A DNA stretch of 8,990 nt. It comes from an uncultured Collinsella sp. GTDB lineage: Bacteria; Actinomycetota; Coriobacteriia; Coriobacteriales; Coriobacteriaceae. Where the stretch lies: positions 1-8,990 of the forward strand of contig CAJLLB010000080.1 in assembly GCA_905207425.1 (NCBI GenBank), written 5' to 3'. Every line of letters begins with the position of its first letter. The stretch's first letter is position 1. Below are positions 1 through 6,855 of the stretch, piece by piece. Under the pieces are notes generated by a model. It saw nothing but the letters and a program-made list of their open reading frames with translations. It had not been told where the DNA came from and made no database searches. Both the position numbers and the translations under genes were made by a program.

Positions 1-1042
1 CCTCGCCCTGACCCTGACCGGCGCGAGCATCGGATTCGGCATCGCGACGACGGCGCTTGGGCATCGACGTGCCGGCCAGACGGTCGGCACTCGACAGGCC
101 ATCGCCCACGTCGACGCCGTTCTCGCGATCGAGCTCCATGAGCGCCAGGCGCATCTCGGGCGACTCGATGCGCTCGAGCACATCGCGCGTCACGCAGTCG
201 GGGCGGCAGTTGCAGCCCTGCTCGGCGGCCTTCTTTTTGCAGCCCTCCGAGCACGTCATATCGGCTAGGTTGACCTTAAAGACTTTGCCGTTCTCCAGGC
301 GCAGCACCAGCTGCTCACGCGGCGTGTCATACTCCTGGATACGCGCCTTACCGAGCGGCGTATCGATGAGCGTCTTCTTTTTGGGCGCACGGCTCTTAAA
401 GTCCTTGTACGCCTCGAACTCATAACGCAGGCAGCACATCAGGCGGCCGCACACGCCGCTGATCTTGGACGAGTTGAGCGGCAGGTCCTGCTCTTTTGCC
501 ATGCGGATCGAGACGGGCTCAAACTGTCCGCCAAAGCGCGTGCAGCAGAGCTCCTGTCCGCACTGGGCATAACCGCCCACCAGGCGGGTCTCGTCGCGCA
601 CGCCGATCTGGCGCATGTCGACGCGAATGTGCAGCGTCGAGGACAGGTCCTTGACAAGCTGACGAAAATCGACGCGCTCCTCGGCCGCAAAGTAGAACAC
701 GGCCTTCTCGCCGCCAAACAGGTACTCGACGCCCACCGGTTTCATCTCGAGGTCGAGCTCCTTGACCAGGCGACGGAAATCGACCATGGCCTCGTCACCC
801 TGGATGGCCAGATCATCGGCAAGCTGCAGGTCGATGTCGCTCGCCACGCGCAGCACGGGCTTGAGCGGCTGGCCGATCTCGTCCTGCGGCACCTCGAAGG
901 GGTCTGCCGTGACCAGGCCAATCTCGGTTCCGCGCTCGGTGGAGCAGATAGCATAATCGGCCTCGAGGATATCCAGATCCTGCGGGTCGAACCACAGGTC
1001 GCGCGAGGCGTAGGTAAACTTAACGGGTACGACTAACGGCAT
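1..1042 (-). CDS. ricT: PSP1-domain protein RicT (YaaT), 3' end beyond the window
   Basis: This is the N-terminal 347 residues of a RicT/YaaT-type PSP1-domain protein; the gene runs off the left edge without a stop. In Bacillus, RicT works in the cytoplasm with two partner proteins in a complex that binds iron-sulfur clusters and promotes mRNA maturation; that role is known for the family and only inferred here. The central part (about 60-210) carries the recognisable blocks GVRDETRLVGGYAQCGQELCC (split around residues 147-167) and KISGVCGRLMCCLRYE (193-208), with cysteines 161, 166, 167, 198, 203 and 204. A second cysteine group follows at 264, 268, 277, 279 and 283, then a basic patch, PKRRRR, at 328-333. 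The ATG overlaps the end of holB by 10 bases and has an AGGAAGG ribosome site 7 bases upstream, which points to translational coupling. The order tmk-holB-ricT is common in Gram-positive bacteria and supports the call. Confidence 0.93.
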   Translation of the reverse strand, partial: MPLVVPVKFTYASRDLWFDPQDLDILEADYAICSTERGTEIGLVTADPFEVPQDEIGQPLKPVLRVASDIDLQLADDLAIQGDEAMVDFRRLVKELDLEMKPVGVEYLFGGEKAVFYFAAEERVDFRQLVKDLSSTLHIRVDMRQIGVRDETRLVGGYAQCGQELCCTRFGGQFEPVSIRMAKEQDLPLNSSKISGVCGRLMCCLRYEFEAYKDFKSRAPKKKTLIDTPLGKARIQEYDTPREQLVLRLENGKVFKVNLADMTCSEGCKKKAAEQGCNCRPDCVTRDVLERIESPEMRLALMELDRENGVDVGDGLSSADRLAGTSMPKRRRRDAESDARAGQGQGE

Positions 1043-2160
1043 TTCAGTGCCTTCCTGATATCGAACAGCATGACCTCGATGGCCAGCTGGGGAGTAACGT
1101 TTCTGGCGATGTTGCGCTCGGCGGTTGCGACCGCTTCGAGCGCCTGAGTGGCACCCGCAACATTGGTCGCGGCGGCAAGCCGACCGATCGTGTCGCGCAC
1201 ATCCTCGTTCACGACGTCGGCCGCCTCATCCTGAAGCGTCAGCAGTACGTCGCGCATGAGCGTCCGCGCGCTCGCCAGCACTTCCATGATACCCGAACGC
1301 TCGCGCGCGTTGAGTTCGCGCTTGTTGCGGTCCTCAAGCTGCTTCAATGCTCCACGCGACAGGTAGTCGGCATTTTGCTCGAGCACCTTTTCCTGCGTGG
1401 ACTTGACCTCGGCGAGCGGCGCTTTAACGGCGACGATGAGTGACTTGGCGCGGCTGAGCACGTCGGCCTCGTCGGCGGCAATGAGTGAGTCGATGGCACG
1501 AACCATCTGACGGCGGGCGTCCTGGCGCTCGGCACTCTTAAGGAACTCAATACCGCGTGTGGGGCTGCCCGCCACGGCGACGGCCATGCGACAACGCGCG
1601 ATGTCCTGACCGGTGGCGCGGCTCACGGCCTGCGCGGCCGCGGTGGGCGACACCAGCCGAAACGGCACACACTGGCAGCGGCTCACGATGGTGGGCAGCA
1701 TCACGTCTGCCGAGGTGCCCAGCAGGATGAACATGACGCCCTCGGGCGGCTCCTCGAGCGTTTTGAGCAGCGCGTTGGCGGTGTTGGCGCGCAGCTGCTC
1801 GGCACGGTCGATGATGTAGACCTTGGCCTTGGCACGGATGGGCGCCAGGGGCACGTCGTCGAGTAGCTCGCGCGTCTGGGCGATGAGGTAACCCGTGGCG
1901 CTCTCGGGCGTGTAATAGTGCACGTCGGGGTGCGTGTGCCGCGCAACGCGCACGCAGCTGTCGCATGCGCCGCAGCCGTCCTGCTCGCACAGGAAGGCCT
2001 GGGCGAGCGCCCACGCGGCGTCGAGCTTGCCCGCGCCGGGCGCGCCCAAAAACAGGTAGGCGTGCGATGCGCGACCGCTGGCGACGGCATTGGTCAAAAA
2101 GTCGCGCACGCGCTCTTGGGTGTCGAGCTTGGCCAGCAGACTTGCCTGAGCGGGGGCCAT
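1033..2160 (-). CDS. holB: DNA polymerase III subunit delta' (clamp loader)
   Basis: The 375-residue product is the delta-prime subunit of the replicative clamp loader, which helps open the sliding clamp and place it on primed DNA. The AAA+ fold shows a P-loop-like GAPGAGKL at 39-46, a four-cysteine zinc module at C58, C63, C66 and C69, a Walker-B-like IIDRAE at 116-121, LLKTLEEPP at 131-139 and the SRC sensor motif at 160-162. The P-loop ends in Leu where an ATP-binding loop has Ser or Thr. This fits the known delta-prime role as a stator that does not hydrolyse ATP. The C-terminal half is helical and poorly conserved, as is usual. An in-frame ATG 21 bases upstream is possible, but an AGGAGG site lies 9 bases before the ATG at 2160 and would sit inside the longer version. 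The gene starts 1 base after the tmk stop. Confidence 0.93.
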   Translation of the reverse strand: MAPAQASLLAKLDTQERVRDFLTNAVASGRASHAYLFLGAPGAGKLDAAWALAQAFLCEQDGCGACDSCVRVARHTHPDVHYYTPESATGYLIAQTRELLDDVPLAPIRAKAKVYIIDRAEQLRANTANALLKTLEEPPEGVMFILLGTSADVMLPTIVSRCQCVPFRLVSPTAAAQAVSRATGQDIARCRMAVAVAGSPTRGIEFLKSAERQDARRQMVRAIDSLIAADEADVLSRAKSLIVAVKAPLAEVKSTQEKVLEQNADYLSRGALKQLEDRNKRELNARERSGIMEVLASARTLMRDVLLTLQDEAADVVNEDVRDTIGRLAAATNVAGATQALEAVATAERNIARNVTPQLAIEVMLFDIRKALKCR

Positions 2161-2161
2161 G

Positions 2162-2845
2162 CTACTCGGCCTCCTGGGCAAGCGCAGCGGTGACGGCGTC
2201 CTGGGAAATGTCGAGGCCGTAGGCGCGAACCCGCTCGACCGTCTGCGCGAAGACTTCCTCGATGGACGCGGTCGCGTCGATGAGCTTTACGCGGTTTGGT
2301 TCCTCGGCGGCAATGGCGCAAAATCCCTGGTAGACGCGCTCTTGGAAGGCCATGCCCTTAGCCTCCATGCGATCTGCCGCACCACGGGCTGCCATGCGCA
2401 GCGCCGCCTGCTCGGGCGTGATGTGGTAGACGAGTGTGAGCGCCGGGTGCGTACCCGCGACGGCCAGGTTGTTGGCATCGCGCACCATCTGACGATCGAG
2501 GCCGTCGGCAAACGCCTGATAGCAGGTCGTGGAATCGTAGAAGCGGTCGCACAGGACCACCTTGCCGGCCGCGAGGGCGGGCGCGATAACCTCATGCACT
2601 AGCTGGGCACGGGCGGCCTCATACAGCAGCAGCTCGCAAGTGTCGCCCATCGCCGTATTGGCGGGGTCGAGCAGCAGAGCACGGATCTTTTCGCTGATGG
2701 CGGTACCGCCCGGCTCGCGCAGGCTCACAACCTGGTAGCCAGCGAGCTCGAGCGCACGGGCAAGCAGGCGCGCCTGCGTAGATTTACCGGCGCCATCGAC
2801 ACCCTCGAGCGTAATGAAGCTATGTTGAGCGGGCACAAAAGCCAT
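2162..2845 (-). CDS. tmk: Thymidylate kinase (dTMP kinase)
   Basis: The 227-residue protein phosphorylates dTMP to dTDP with ATP, the last step specific to dTTP synthesis. The P-loop GVDGAGKST lies at 15-23, the substrate-binding REPGGT at 43-48, and the CDRFYDST block at 99-106, followed by YQAF at 109-112. The lid region around 154-170 has the arrangement R154, D158-R159, E161 and F167. Length and motif order are normal for the family. The ATG at 2845 has an AGGAAGGGG-like site 8 bases upstream. It is the first gene of a run with holB and ricT, and its 5' side faces a divergent gene across a 239-base gap, so its promoter should lie in that gap. Confidence 0.96.
   Translation of the reverse strand: MAFVPAQHSFITLEGVDGAGKSTQARLLARALELAGYQVVSLREPGGTAISEKIRALLLDPANTAMGDTCELLLYEAARAQLVHEVIAPALAAGKVVLCDRFYDSTTCYQAFADGLDRQMVRDANNLAVAGTHPALTLVYHITPEQAALRMAARGAADRMEAKGMAFQERVYQGFCAIAAEEPNRVKLIDATASIEEVFAQTVERVRAYGLDISQDAVTAALAQEAE
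2170..2175 (-). promoter_or_regulatory. Ribosome binding site of holB
   Basis: A perfect AGGAGG on the minus strand sits 9 bases before the ATG at 2160. It decides that start over the in-frame ATG at 2181, and it lies inside the last codons of tmk, so the two genes are probably translated together. Confidence 0.75.
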
Positions 2846-2897
2846 GGGCGCAGCCCCTTCCTACAAGGCGCGTAAATGCAGATATATCAACCAAGCC

Positions 2898-2927
2898 ATG
2901 ATACCCCAGTGCTCGGTGCGTCCCCAA
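2898..2927 (-). promoter_or_regulatory. Possible promoter of tmk-holB-ricT
   Basis: On the minus strand TTGGGG (2927-2922) is followed after 18 bases by TATCAT (2903-2898), a fair match to a vegetative promoter about 50 bases before the tmk start. Neither box is perfect, and other AT-rich hexamers lie nearby (around 2881-2888), so the exact site is uncertain. Confidence 0.35.
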
Positions 2928-2947
2928 TGGCTAAAGGTGCCTTTCCA

Positions 2948-3016
2948 AAGTTGCGGTGAAATAGGGACTGATTGAAGCTCTGAGACCGCCAAACAGTCCC
3001 TATTTCACCGCAACTT
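2948..3016. repeat. Perfect 23-bp inverted repeat, 23-base loop
   Basis: Positions 2948-2970 and 2994-3016 are exact reverse complements (23 of 23). Each arm contains GCGGTGAAATAGGGACTG or its complement. After one mismatch, three more base pairs (2972-2974 with 2990-2992) extend the stem inward. There is no T-run after either arm, so it does not look like a terminator. It lies between divergent genes, ending 25 bases before the TATAAT box of the plus-strand gene. It resembles a dispersed palindromic repeat or a small non-autonomous element, but copy number cannot be judged from one window. Confidence 0.9.
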
Positions 3017-3041
3017 ATGATGGGGAATTTTGGACGCTGGG

Positions 3042-3047
3042 TATAAT
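3042..3047 (+). promoter_or_regulatory. -10 box of the zinc-ribbon gene
   Basis: A perfect TATAAT lies 37 bases before the ATG at 3085, giving a leader of about 30 bases. No good -35 box is seen at the normal distance; TTGGAC at 3030-3035 is too close. The preceding TGGG resembles, but does not match, an extended -10 element. Confidence 0.55.
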
Positions 3048-3072
3048 CGTCGTATTGCATTGAAATGTGGCG

Positions 3073-3079
3073 AAAGGAG
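3073..3079 (+). promoter_or_regulatory. Ribosome binding site of the zinc-ribbon gene
   Basis: AAAGGAG lies 5 bases before the ATG at 3085. It decides that start over an in-frame GTG at 3067, which would place this site inside the gene. Confidence 0.75.
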
Positions 3080-3084
3080 TGGCA

Positions 3085-4068
3085 ATGTCTCGGTATTGCG
3101 CCTCGTGCGGCAAGCTTCTTGCAGATAATGCCAAGTTCTGCACCTCGTGCGGTGCACCCGTTGAGCAAACAACCGCGAGCGATAGCCAGCCCGCTTTTGA
3201 GCAGACCGGCTCCCTTGATGCGCCGCAAGCCAAGGCGGACGACCCCCTCGCCTATCGCCCCGACCCCGCCGCAAGCCCCGCGGCCGTCGAGACCACGCAG
3301 CGCATACCCATCGCGAGCGGCTCGCCCCAACAGCAGCCGGCTCCCGCATACGCGCCCGCTTCGCCACAGACCCCCGCTCCCAAAAAGAGCGGCGCCGGGC
3401 CGCTTATCGCCGTTATCGTTGTGCTGGTGGCGATCATCATCGCCCTGGTCGTTTTCTTTGTGATCAAGCCTTTCGACAGCGCCGCCACGCAGACGACTGC
3501 CGAGGTAGCTAAGCTGCACCATGACGTCGACGACGATGACCTAAAGCCTCTCGGCGATCCCAACAGCCTGTACGACGATGATGACGATGACGACGAGGAT
3601 GGCGGCGAAGCAACGCTCTCCGAGCAGAACCTCTACCGTCGCCTGAGCGAATACTACGACTTGCTCGAAGACCTCGACAACTACGTCCGTGGCTGCGCGC
3701 AGAACTTCAACGGCAGCTATCTGGAAGAGGATCGGACCACCCGTCAAAATCTCGCCGACGTCGCCGAGCGCACAGAGGACACCATCGAGCAGTATTACGA
3801 CATCGTCGAGGACCTAGACGTCCCGACGAGCTCCAAGAACTATAGCTCCTGGAAGGACATCATCGCCCTGTACGACGACCTGGATCACCGCATTGACGCA
3901 ATCTGTGATGCCTGGGAGATCAGCCTGAAATACGCCAAGCCTGCGGACCACAAGAATGAGATCGTGGCGCCGCTGTCGCGCGACAACGTGGCGGGCACCA
4001 ATGACAATAAGTATCGCCTAGACTTTGAGGAGCGCTATCCCGGCGCCAAACCCGTCGAAGTGAACTAG
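3085..4068 (+). CDS. Zinc-ribbon single-pass membrane protein, function unknown
   Basis: I cannot assign a function to this 327-residue protein. Residues 5-22 form a compact zinc ribbon (C5-x2-C8, C19-x2-C22) of the kind found at the N-terminus of many Gram-positive membrane proteins. A Pro/Gln/Ala-rich linker runs to about 99, then K100-K101 and a transmembrane helix at about 106-127. The lysines before the helix suggest that the zinc ribbon is cytoplasmic and the rest is outside. The outer part begins with Asp runs (149-152 and seven in a row at 164-170). It continues as an acidic, Tyr-rich, probably helical domain with a repeated block, YYDLLEDLD (190-198) and YYDIVEDLD (237-245). Two cysteines, 204 and 274, could form a disulfide. 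The gene stands alone on the plus strand, with a palindrome on each side. It could be a sensor of envelope state or a structural protein, but nothing in the sequence decides this. Confidence 0.85.
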   Translation: MSRYCASCGKLLADNAKFCTSCGAPVEQTTASDSQPAFEQTGSLDAPQAKADDPLAYRPDPAASPAAVETTQRIPIASGSPQQQPAPAYAPASPQTPAPKKSGAGPLIAVIVVLVAIIIALVVFFVIKPFDSAATQTTAEVAKLHHDVDDDDLKPLGDPNSLYDDDDDDDEDGGEATLSEQNLYRRLSEYYDLLEDLDNYVRGCAQNFNGSYLEEDRTTRQNLADVAERTEDTIEQYYDIVEDLDVPTSSKNYSSWKDIIALYDDLDHRIDAICDAWEISLKYAKPADHKNEIVAPLSRDNVAGTNDNKYRLDFEERYPGAKPVEVN

Positions 4069-4086
4069 CGCTTTGTCGTTCCCGAG

Positions 4087-4144
4087 CCGGCAGTTAGGGA
4101 CGTTCCTAAACTGCCGGCAGAAAAGGAACGTCCCTAACTGCCGG
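4087..4144. repeat. Perfect 21-bp inverted repeat with a palindrome in its loop
   Basis: Positions 4087-4107 and 4124-4144 are exact reverse complements (21 of 21). The 16-base loop contains the palindrome CTGCCGGCAG (4111-4120), whose halves copy the outer ends of the arms. The left half can therefore fold by itself (4087-4098 with 4105-4117, one unpaired base). The right half can pair 4114-4120 with 4138-4144. The element could thus form one long hairpin or two shorter ones. It starts 18 bases after the stop of the zinc-ribbon gene and ends 3 bases before the terminator stem and its A-run. It contains TAGGGAC and its complement, as does the palindrome at 2948-3016. Confidence 0.9.
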
Positions 4145-4147
4145 TCA

Positions 4148-4187
4148 AAAAAACGAGCGAGGATCGTGGGGTCCTCGCTCGTTTTTT
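4148..4187. terminator. Bidirectional intrinsic terminator
   Basis: A 16-bp perfect stem (4148-4163 with 4172-4187) around an 8-base loop has ACGAGCGAGGA in its core. A run of A lies on the left and a run of T on the right, so it reads as a hairpin followed by U in both directions. It sits between convergent genes and probably ends both the zinc-ribbon transcript and the minus-strand run that finishes with topA. Confidence 0.92.
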
Positions 4188-4209
4188 AGGCAATGTTTCG
4201 ACCGCGCCG

Positions 4210-6801
4210 TTACTTGTCGGAGGCTACTTTCTTGGCAGTCGACTTCTTCGCGGTCGTCTTCTTGGCGGCAGTGGCTTTCTTAGCCGTCGTCTTCTTGGCC
4301 GCCGTCGTCTTCTTGGCCGTGCTCGCCTTAGTCGTGGTCTTGCGGCCGCGGGCGGGCTTCTTCTCCTTGGTCGGGCAGTCCATGTTGACGCAGATACGCC
4401 ACGGGCCGCGCGCCGTGTTGACCACCACGATGGGGGCGCCGCACTCGGGGCAGGTCTCACCCGTCGCCTCGAGCTTACCGCGCGCCGGCAGAGGATAGCT
4501 CACGCCGCAGTCATCGTAGTTGGTGCAGCGGATAAAGCGCTTGCCGCTCTTCTCACTCTTGTGCGCGATCAGGTCGCCATGACGTCCGGCCTCGGCACAC
4601 ACCTTGCACTCGCCCACCTTAAGGTCGGGCTCGTAGTTGGTGGGGCACGTGGGGTTCACGCAGATCTCGAAAGCCTTCTGACGGAACGGCTGGCATTTAA
4701 TGCGCGGCGCGCCGCACTCGGGGCACACGGCCGCCTCGCCCTCGAGCGGACTCACCTTGACGCCGCTCGGCACCGGATAGGTCACATCGCAGTCGGGCCA
4801 GCCCATGCAGCCAATGAAGCTGCCACGGGTCTTGGCGCTCGTCTTCATAACCAGGTCCTTGCCGCACTTGGGGCAAGCTCCCACGCGCGCATCGGCCGTG
4901 ACGGCGTCGCTGATGGCGTCGCCCAGCTCCTGCGTGTGCTTGAGCAGCTCGTCGAGCACGCCAGCCAGCAGCGCGCGCGAGTGCATCACGACATGCTCTT
5001 CGGTATCCTCGCCGCGCTCGACGCGGGTCATGTCGCCGTCGAGCTCGCTGGTCATATCGGGGCTCGTGATGCGCGGGGCAAATTGCGTCAGCGCGTCGAT
5101 GATGGCGATGCCCAGCTGGCTCGGCTCAACGGGATCATTTTTGAGATAGCGCACGGCATACAGGCGCTCGATGATGCTCGCACGCGTGGACTTGGTACCC
5201 AGGCCGCGCTTTTCCATCTCCTGCACGAGCTTGCCCTGGCTGTAGCGCGCGGGCGGCTCGGTCTGCTTGGCCTCGAGTTTAATGTCGAACACGTCGACCG
5301 TATCGCCCTGCTCCAGCGGCGGCATCTGCTCATCGCGCTTAAGTCCATACGGATACGCCTCGCGGAAGCCCGGAGTCACGAGCACATCGCCCGAAGCCAC
5401 GAACGGCTCACCGTTCACGTCGAGCTCGAGCTTGGTGTTCTCGATGGTCGCGGGACCCATAAGCGTCGCCAGGAAGCGGCGGGCGATGAGGTCGTAGAGC
5501 TTGCGCTGACCGCCGTCGAGCGTGGACGGATCGCCCTCGCCCGTGGGGTAGATAGGCGGGTGGTCGGTGGTCTCGACTTTACCGCGCGTGGGCTTCATGG
5601 GACCAGCGAGTACCTTTTTGCACACGGGCGCCAGCGCCGGGTTGATCTTTGCCAGGTCACTCACCACGGCGCCCAAATCGAGCGTCGCGGGATACACGGT
5701 GTTGTCGACACGCGGGTAGCTGATGAGGCCCGCCATGTAGAGAGACTCGGCGATGCGCATGGTACGCGCAGGCGAGATGCCCTCGGCGGCGGCAGCCTGC
5801 AGCGAGGTGGTCGCAAACGGCGTGGGCGGCTGCTGCTTGCGCGAGCGCTTGGTCACCGCGGCGACGGTTGCCGTCGCGACGCCGTCAACATGGCCGTACG
5901 CCGTCTCAGCAGCATCCTTGTCGGTAAAGCGTGCCGTCTTGTGCGCAATCTTAAAGCGGTCATCCTCGGCAGCGCCCTGCGCAGCACCCATGCCGCGAAT
6001 CTGCCAATAGTCCTCGGGCACAAACGCCATGCGCTCGCGCTCGCGCTCGACCACCAGGGCAAGCGTCGGCGTCTGCACGCGGCCGGCAGAGCGCACGTTA
6101 CCAAAGCCGCCAAACTTGGCGAGCGTCAGGTAACGCGTGAGCACCGCACCCCAAATGAGGTCGATGTGCTGGCGGCTCTCGCCGGCGTCGGCCAGATTCT
6201 GGTCGAGCGAGACGAGATTATCGAAGGCCTGCGTGATCTCGGCCTTGGTAAACGAAGAGTACTGGGCGCGGGCGACCGGCAAGTCCGGCGCAACCTCGCG
6301 CACCTTGTTGAGGGCGTCCGAACCGATCAGCTCGCCCTCGCGATCGAAGTCCGTGGCGATGATGACACTGTCGGACTTCTTAGCCAGGTTCTTGAGCGAG
6401 CGAATGAGCTCCTTCTCGGCCGGTAGCTTAATGACGGGCGCCCAGGTGAGGTAGGGCAGGCTCTCGAGCTTCCAGCCCTTGATGGAGATACCGTCGGCAA
6501 GAAACGGCTTACGCTTGGTGTCGTAGGGCGGACGAGCCAGGCCATCGGGCATGTCGGCCGGCAGCATCTCGCCGTCCTCGGTCACCGAATACCAACCCAG
6601 CTTTTTATCGAACAGCACGCTGTCGCAAAAATCGGGCGCAAGGATGTGACCGGCGAGACCGATCGTCACACACTCCTCGCCCTTCCACTCAAAACGGTAG
6701 ATGGCGGTGTTGTACACCTTGTCCTTTTTGGGTTTGCCCGTGGACAGACGCTCGGCGATCTGACGCGCGGCGTCGTTTTTCTCGGCGATGATGAGCTTCA
6801 A
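4210..6801 (-). CDS. topA: Type IA DNA topoisomerase, archaeal-type topoisomerase I
   Basis: The 863-residue enzyme relaxes negatively supercoiled DNA by cutting and passing one strand. The TOPRIM domain has E7 (IIAEKNDAA) and the acidic triad D151-x-D153-x-E155 (TDFDREGELIG), which bind magnesium. The catalytic tyrosine is Y362 in LISYPRVDNTVYP. Four zinc ribbons follow: C643/646/665/671, C693/696/714/719, C732/735/759/765 and C784/787/804/809. The tail (about 815-863) is Lys/Ala/Thr-rich. The opening IIAEKNDAARQIA and the NTVYP context resemble archaeal topoisomerase I rather than the usual bacterial form, which begins with a VESPxKA-type motif; this is from memory of the families. The Thr that normally follows the catalytic YxR is Val365. 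The start is TTG, supported by AGGAG 6 bases upstream. It lies 54 bases after hypB and is probably the last gene of that run. A topoisomerase III-like role is the main alternative. Confidence 0.88.
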   Translation of the reverse strand: MKLIIAEKNDAARQIAERLSTGKPKKDKVYNTAIYRFEWKGEECVTIGLAGHILAPDFCDSVLFDKKLGWYSVTEDGEMLPADMPDGLARPPYDTKRKPFLADGISIKGWKLESLPYLTWAPVIKLPAEKELIRSLKNLAKKSDSVIIATDFDREGELIGSDALNKVREVAPDLPVARAQYSSFTKAEITQAFDNLVSLDQNLADAGESRQHIDLIWGAVLTRYLTLAKFGGFGNVRSAGRVQTPTLALVVERERERMAFVPEDYWQIRGMGAAQGAAEDDRFKIAHKTARFTDKDAAETAYGHVDGVATATVAAVTKRSRKQQPPTPFATTSLQAAAAEGISPARTMRIAESLYMAGLISYPRVDNTVYPATLDLGAVVSDLAKINPALAPVCKKVLAGPMKPTRGKVETTDHPPIYPTGEGDPSTLDGGQRKLYDLIARRFLATLMGPATIENTKLELDVNGEPFVASGDVLVTPGFREAYPYGLKRDEQMPPLEQGDTVDVFDIKLEAKQTEPPARYSQGKLVQEMEKRGLGTKSTRASIIERLYAVRYLKNDPVEPSQLGIAIIDALTQFAPRITSPDMTSELDGDMTRVERGEDTEEHVVMHSRALLAGVLDELLKHTQELGDAISDAVTADARVGACPKCGKDLVMKTSAKTRGSFIGCMGWPDCDVTYPVPSGVKVSPLEGEAAVCPECGAPRIKCQPFRQKAFEICVNPTCPTNYEPDLKVGECKVCAEAGRHGDLIAHKSEKSGKRFIRCTNYDDCGVSYPLPARGKLEATGETCPECGAPIVVVNTARGPWRICVNMDCPTKEKKPARGRKTTTKASTAKKTTAAKKTTAKKATAAKKTTAKKSTAKKVASDK
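4213..4346 (-). repeat. Degenerate repeats encoding the basic tail of TopA
   Basis: This stretch codes for the last 45 or so residues of TopA, built from AAKKTTAKK-like units. On the plus strand the 13-base word GTCGTCTTCTTGG occurs exactly three times, at 4253, 4286 and 4304, spaced by multiples of three. The repeats keep the frame, so gain or loss of units would change tail length without breaking the gene. Confidence 0.65.
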
Positions 6802-6807
6802 AAGAGG

Positions 6808-6812
6808 CTCCT
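6808..6812 (-). promoter_or_regulatory. Ribosome binding site deciding the TTG start of topA
   Basis: AGGAG on the minus strand lies 6 bases before TTG at 6801-6799. The protein motif KLIIAEK begins immediately after this codon and no ATG or GTG is near, so TTG is the likely start. Confidence 0.7.
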
Positions 6813-6855
6813 ATCTCGTGTCTCTGCGGCTACGCCCGCCCGTATGGCGGCCGAT

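Noticed and set aside
2933..2944. Short palindrome AAAGG-TG-CCTTT upstream of tmk as an operator
   Set aside because: The arms are only 5 bases, which is expected by chance, and no regulator gene is near.
2948..3016. The 23-bp palindrome as a terminator of tmk or of the plus-strand gene
   Set aside because: It lies upstream of both divergent genes and has no T-run after the stem in either direction.
3067..3084. Upstream GTG start for the zinc-ribbon gene
   Set aside because: The AAAGGAG ribosome site would lie inside the gene, and the family normally has the zinc ribbon at the very N-terminus.
4253..4316. Three exact copies of a 13-base word as a CRISPR-like array
   Set aside because: The copies are short, in frame, unevenly spaced and inside topA; they encode the Lys-rich tail.
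4561..6426. A 621-codon open frame on the plus strand opposite topA
   Set aside because: It lies wholly antisense to a gene with clear catalytic motifs. The product is rich in His, Arg, Leu and Ala with no recognisable domain, as expected from GC-rich codons read in reverse.
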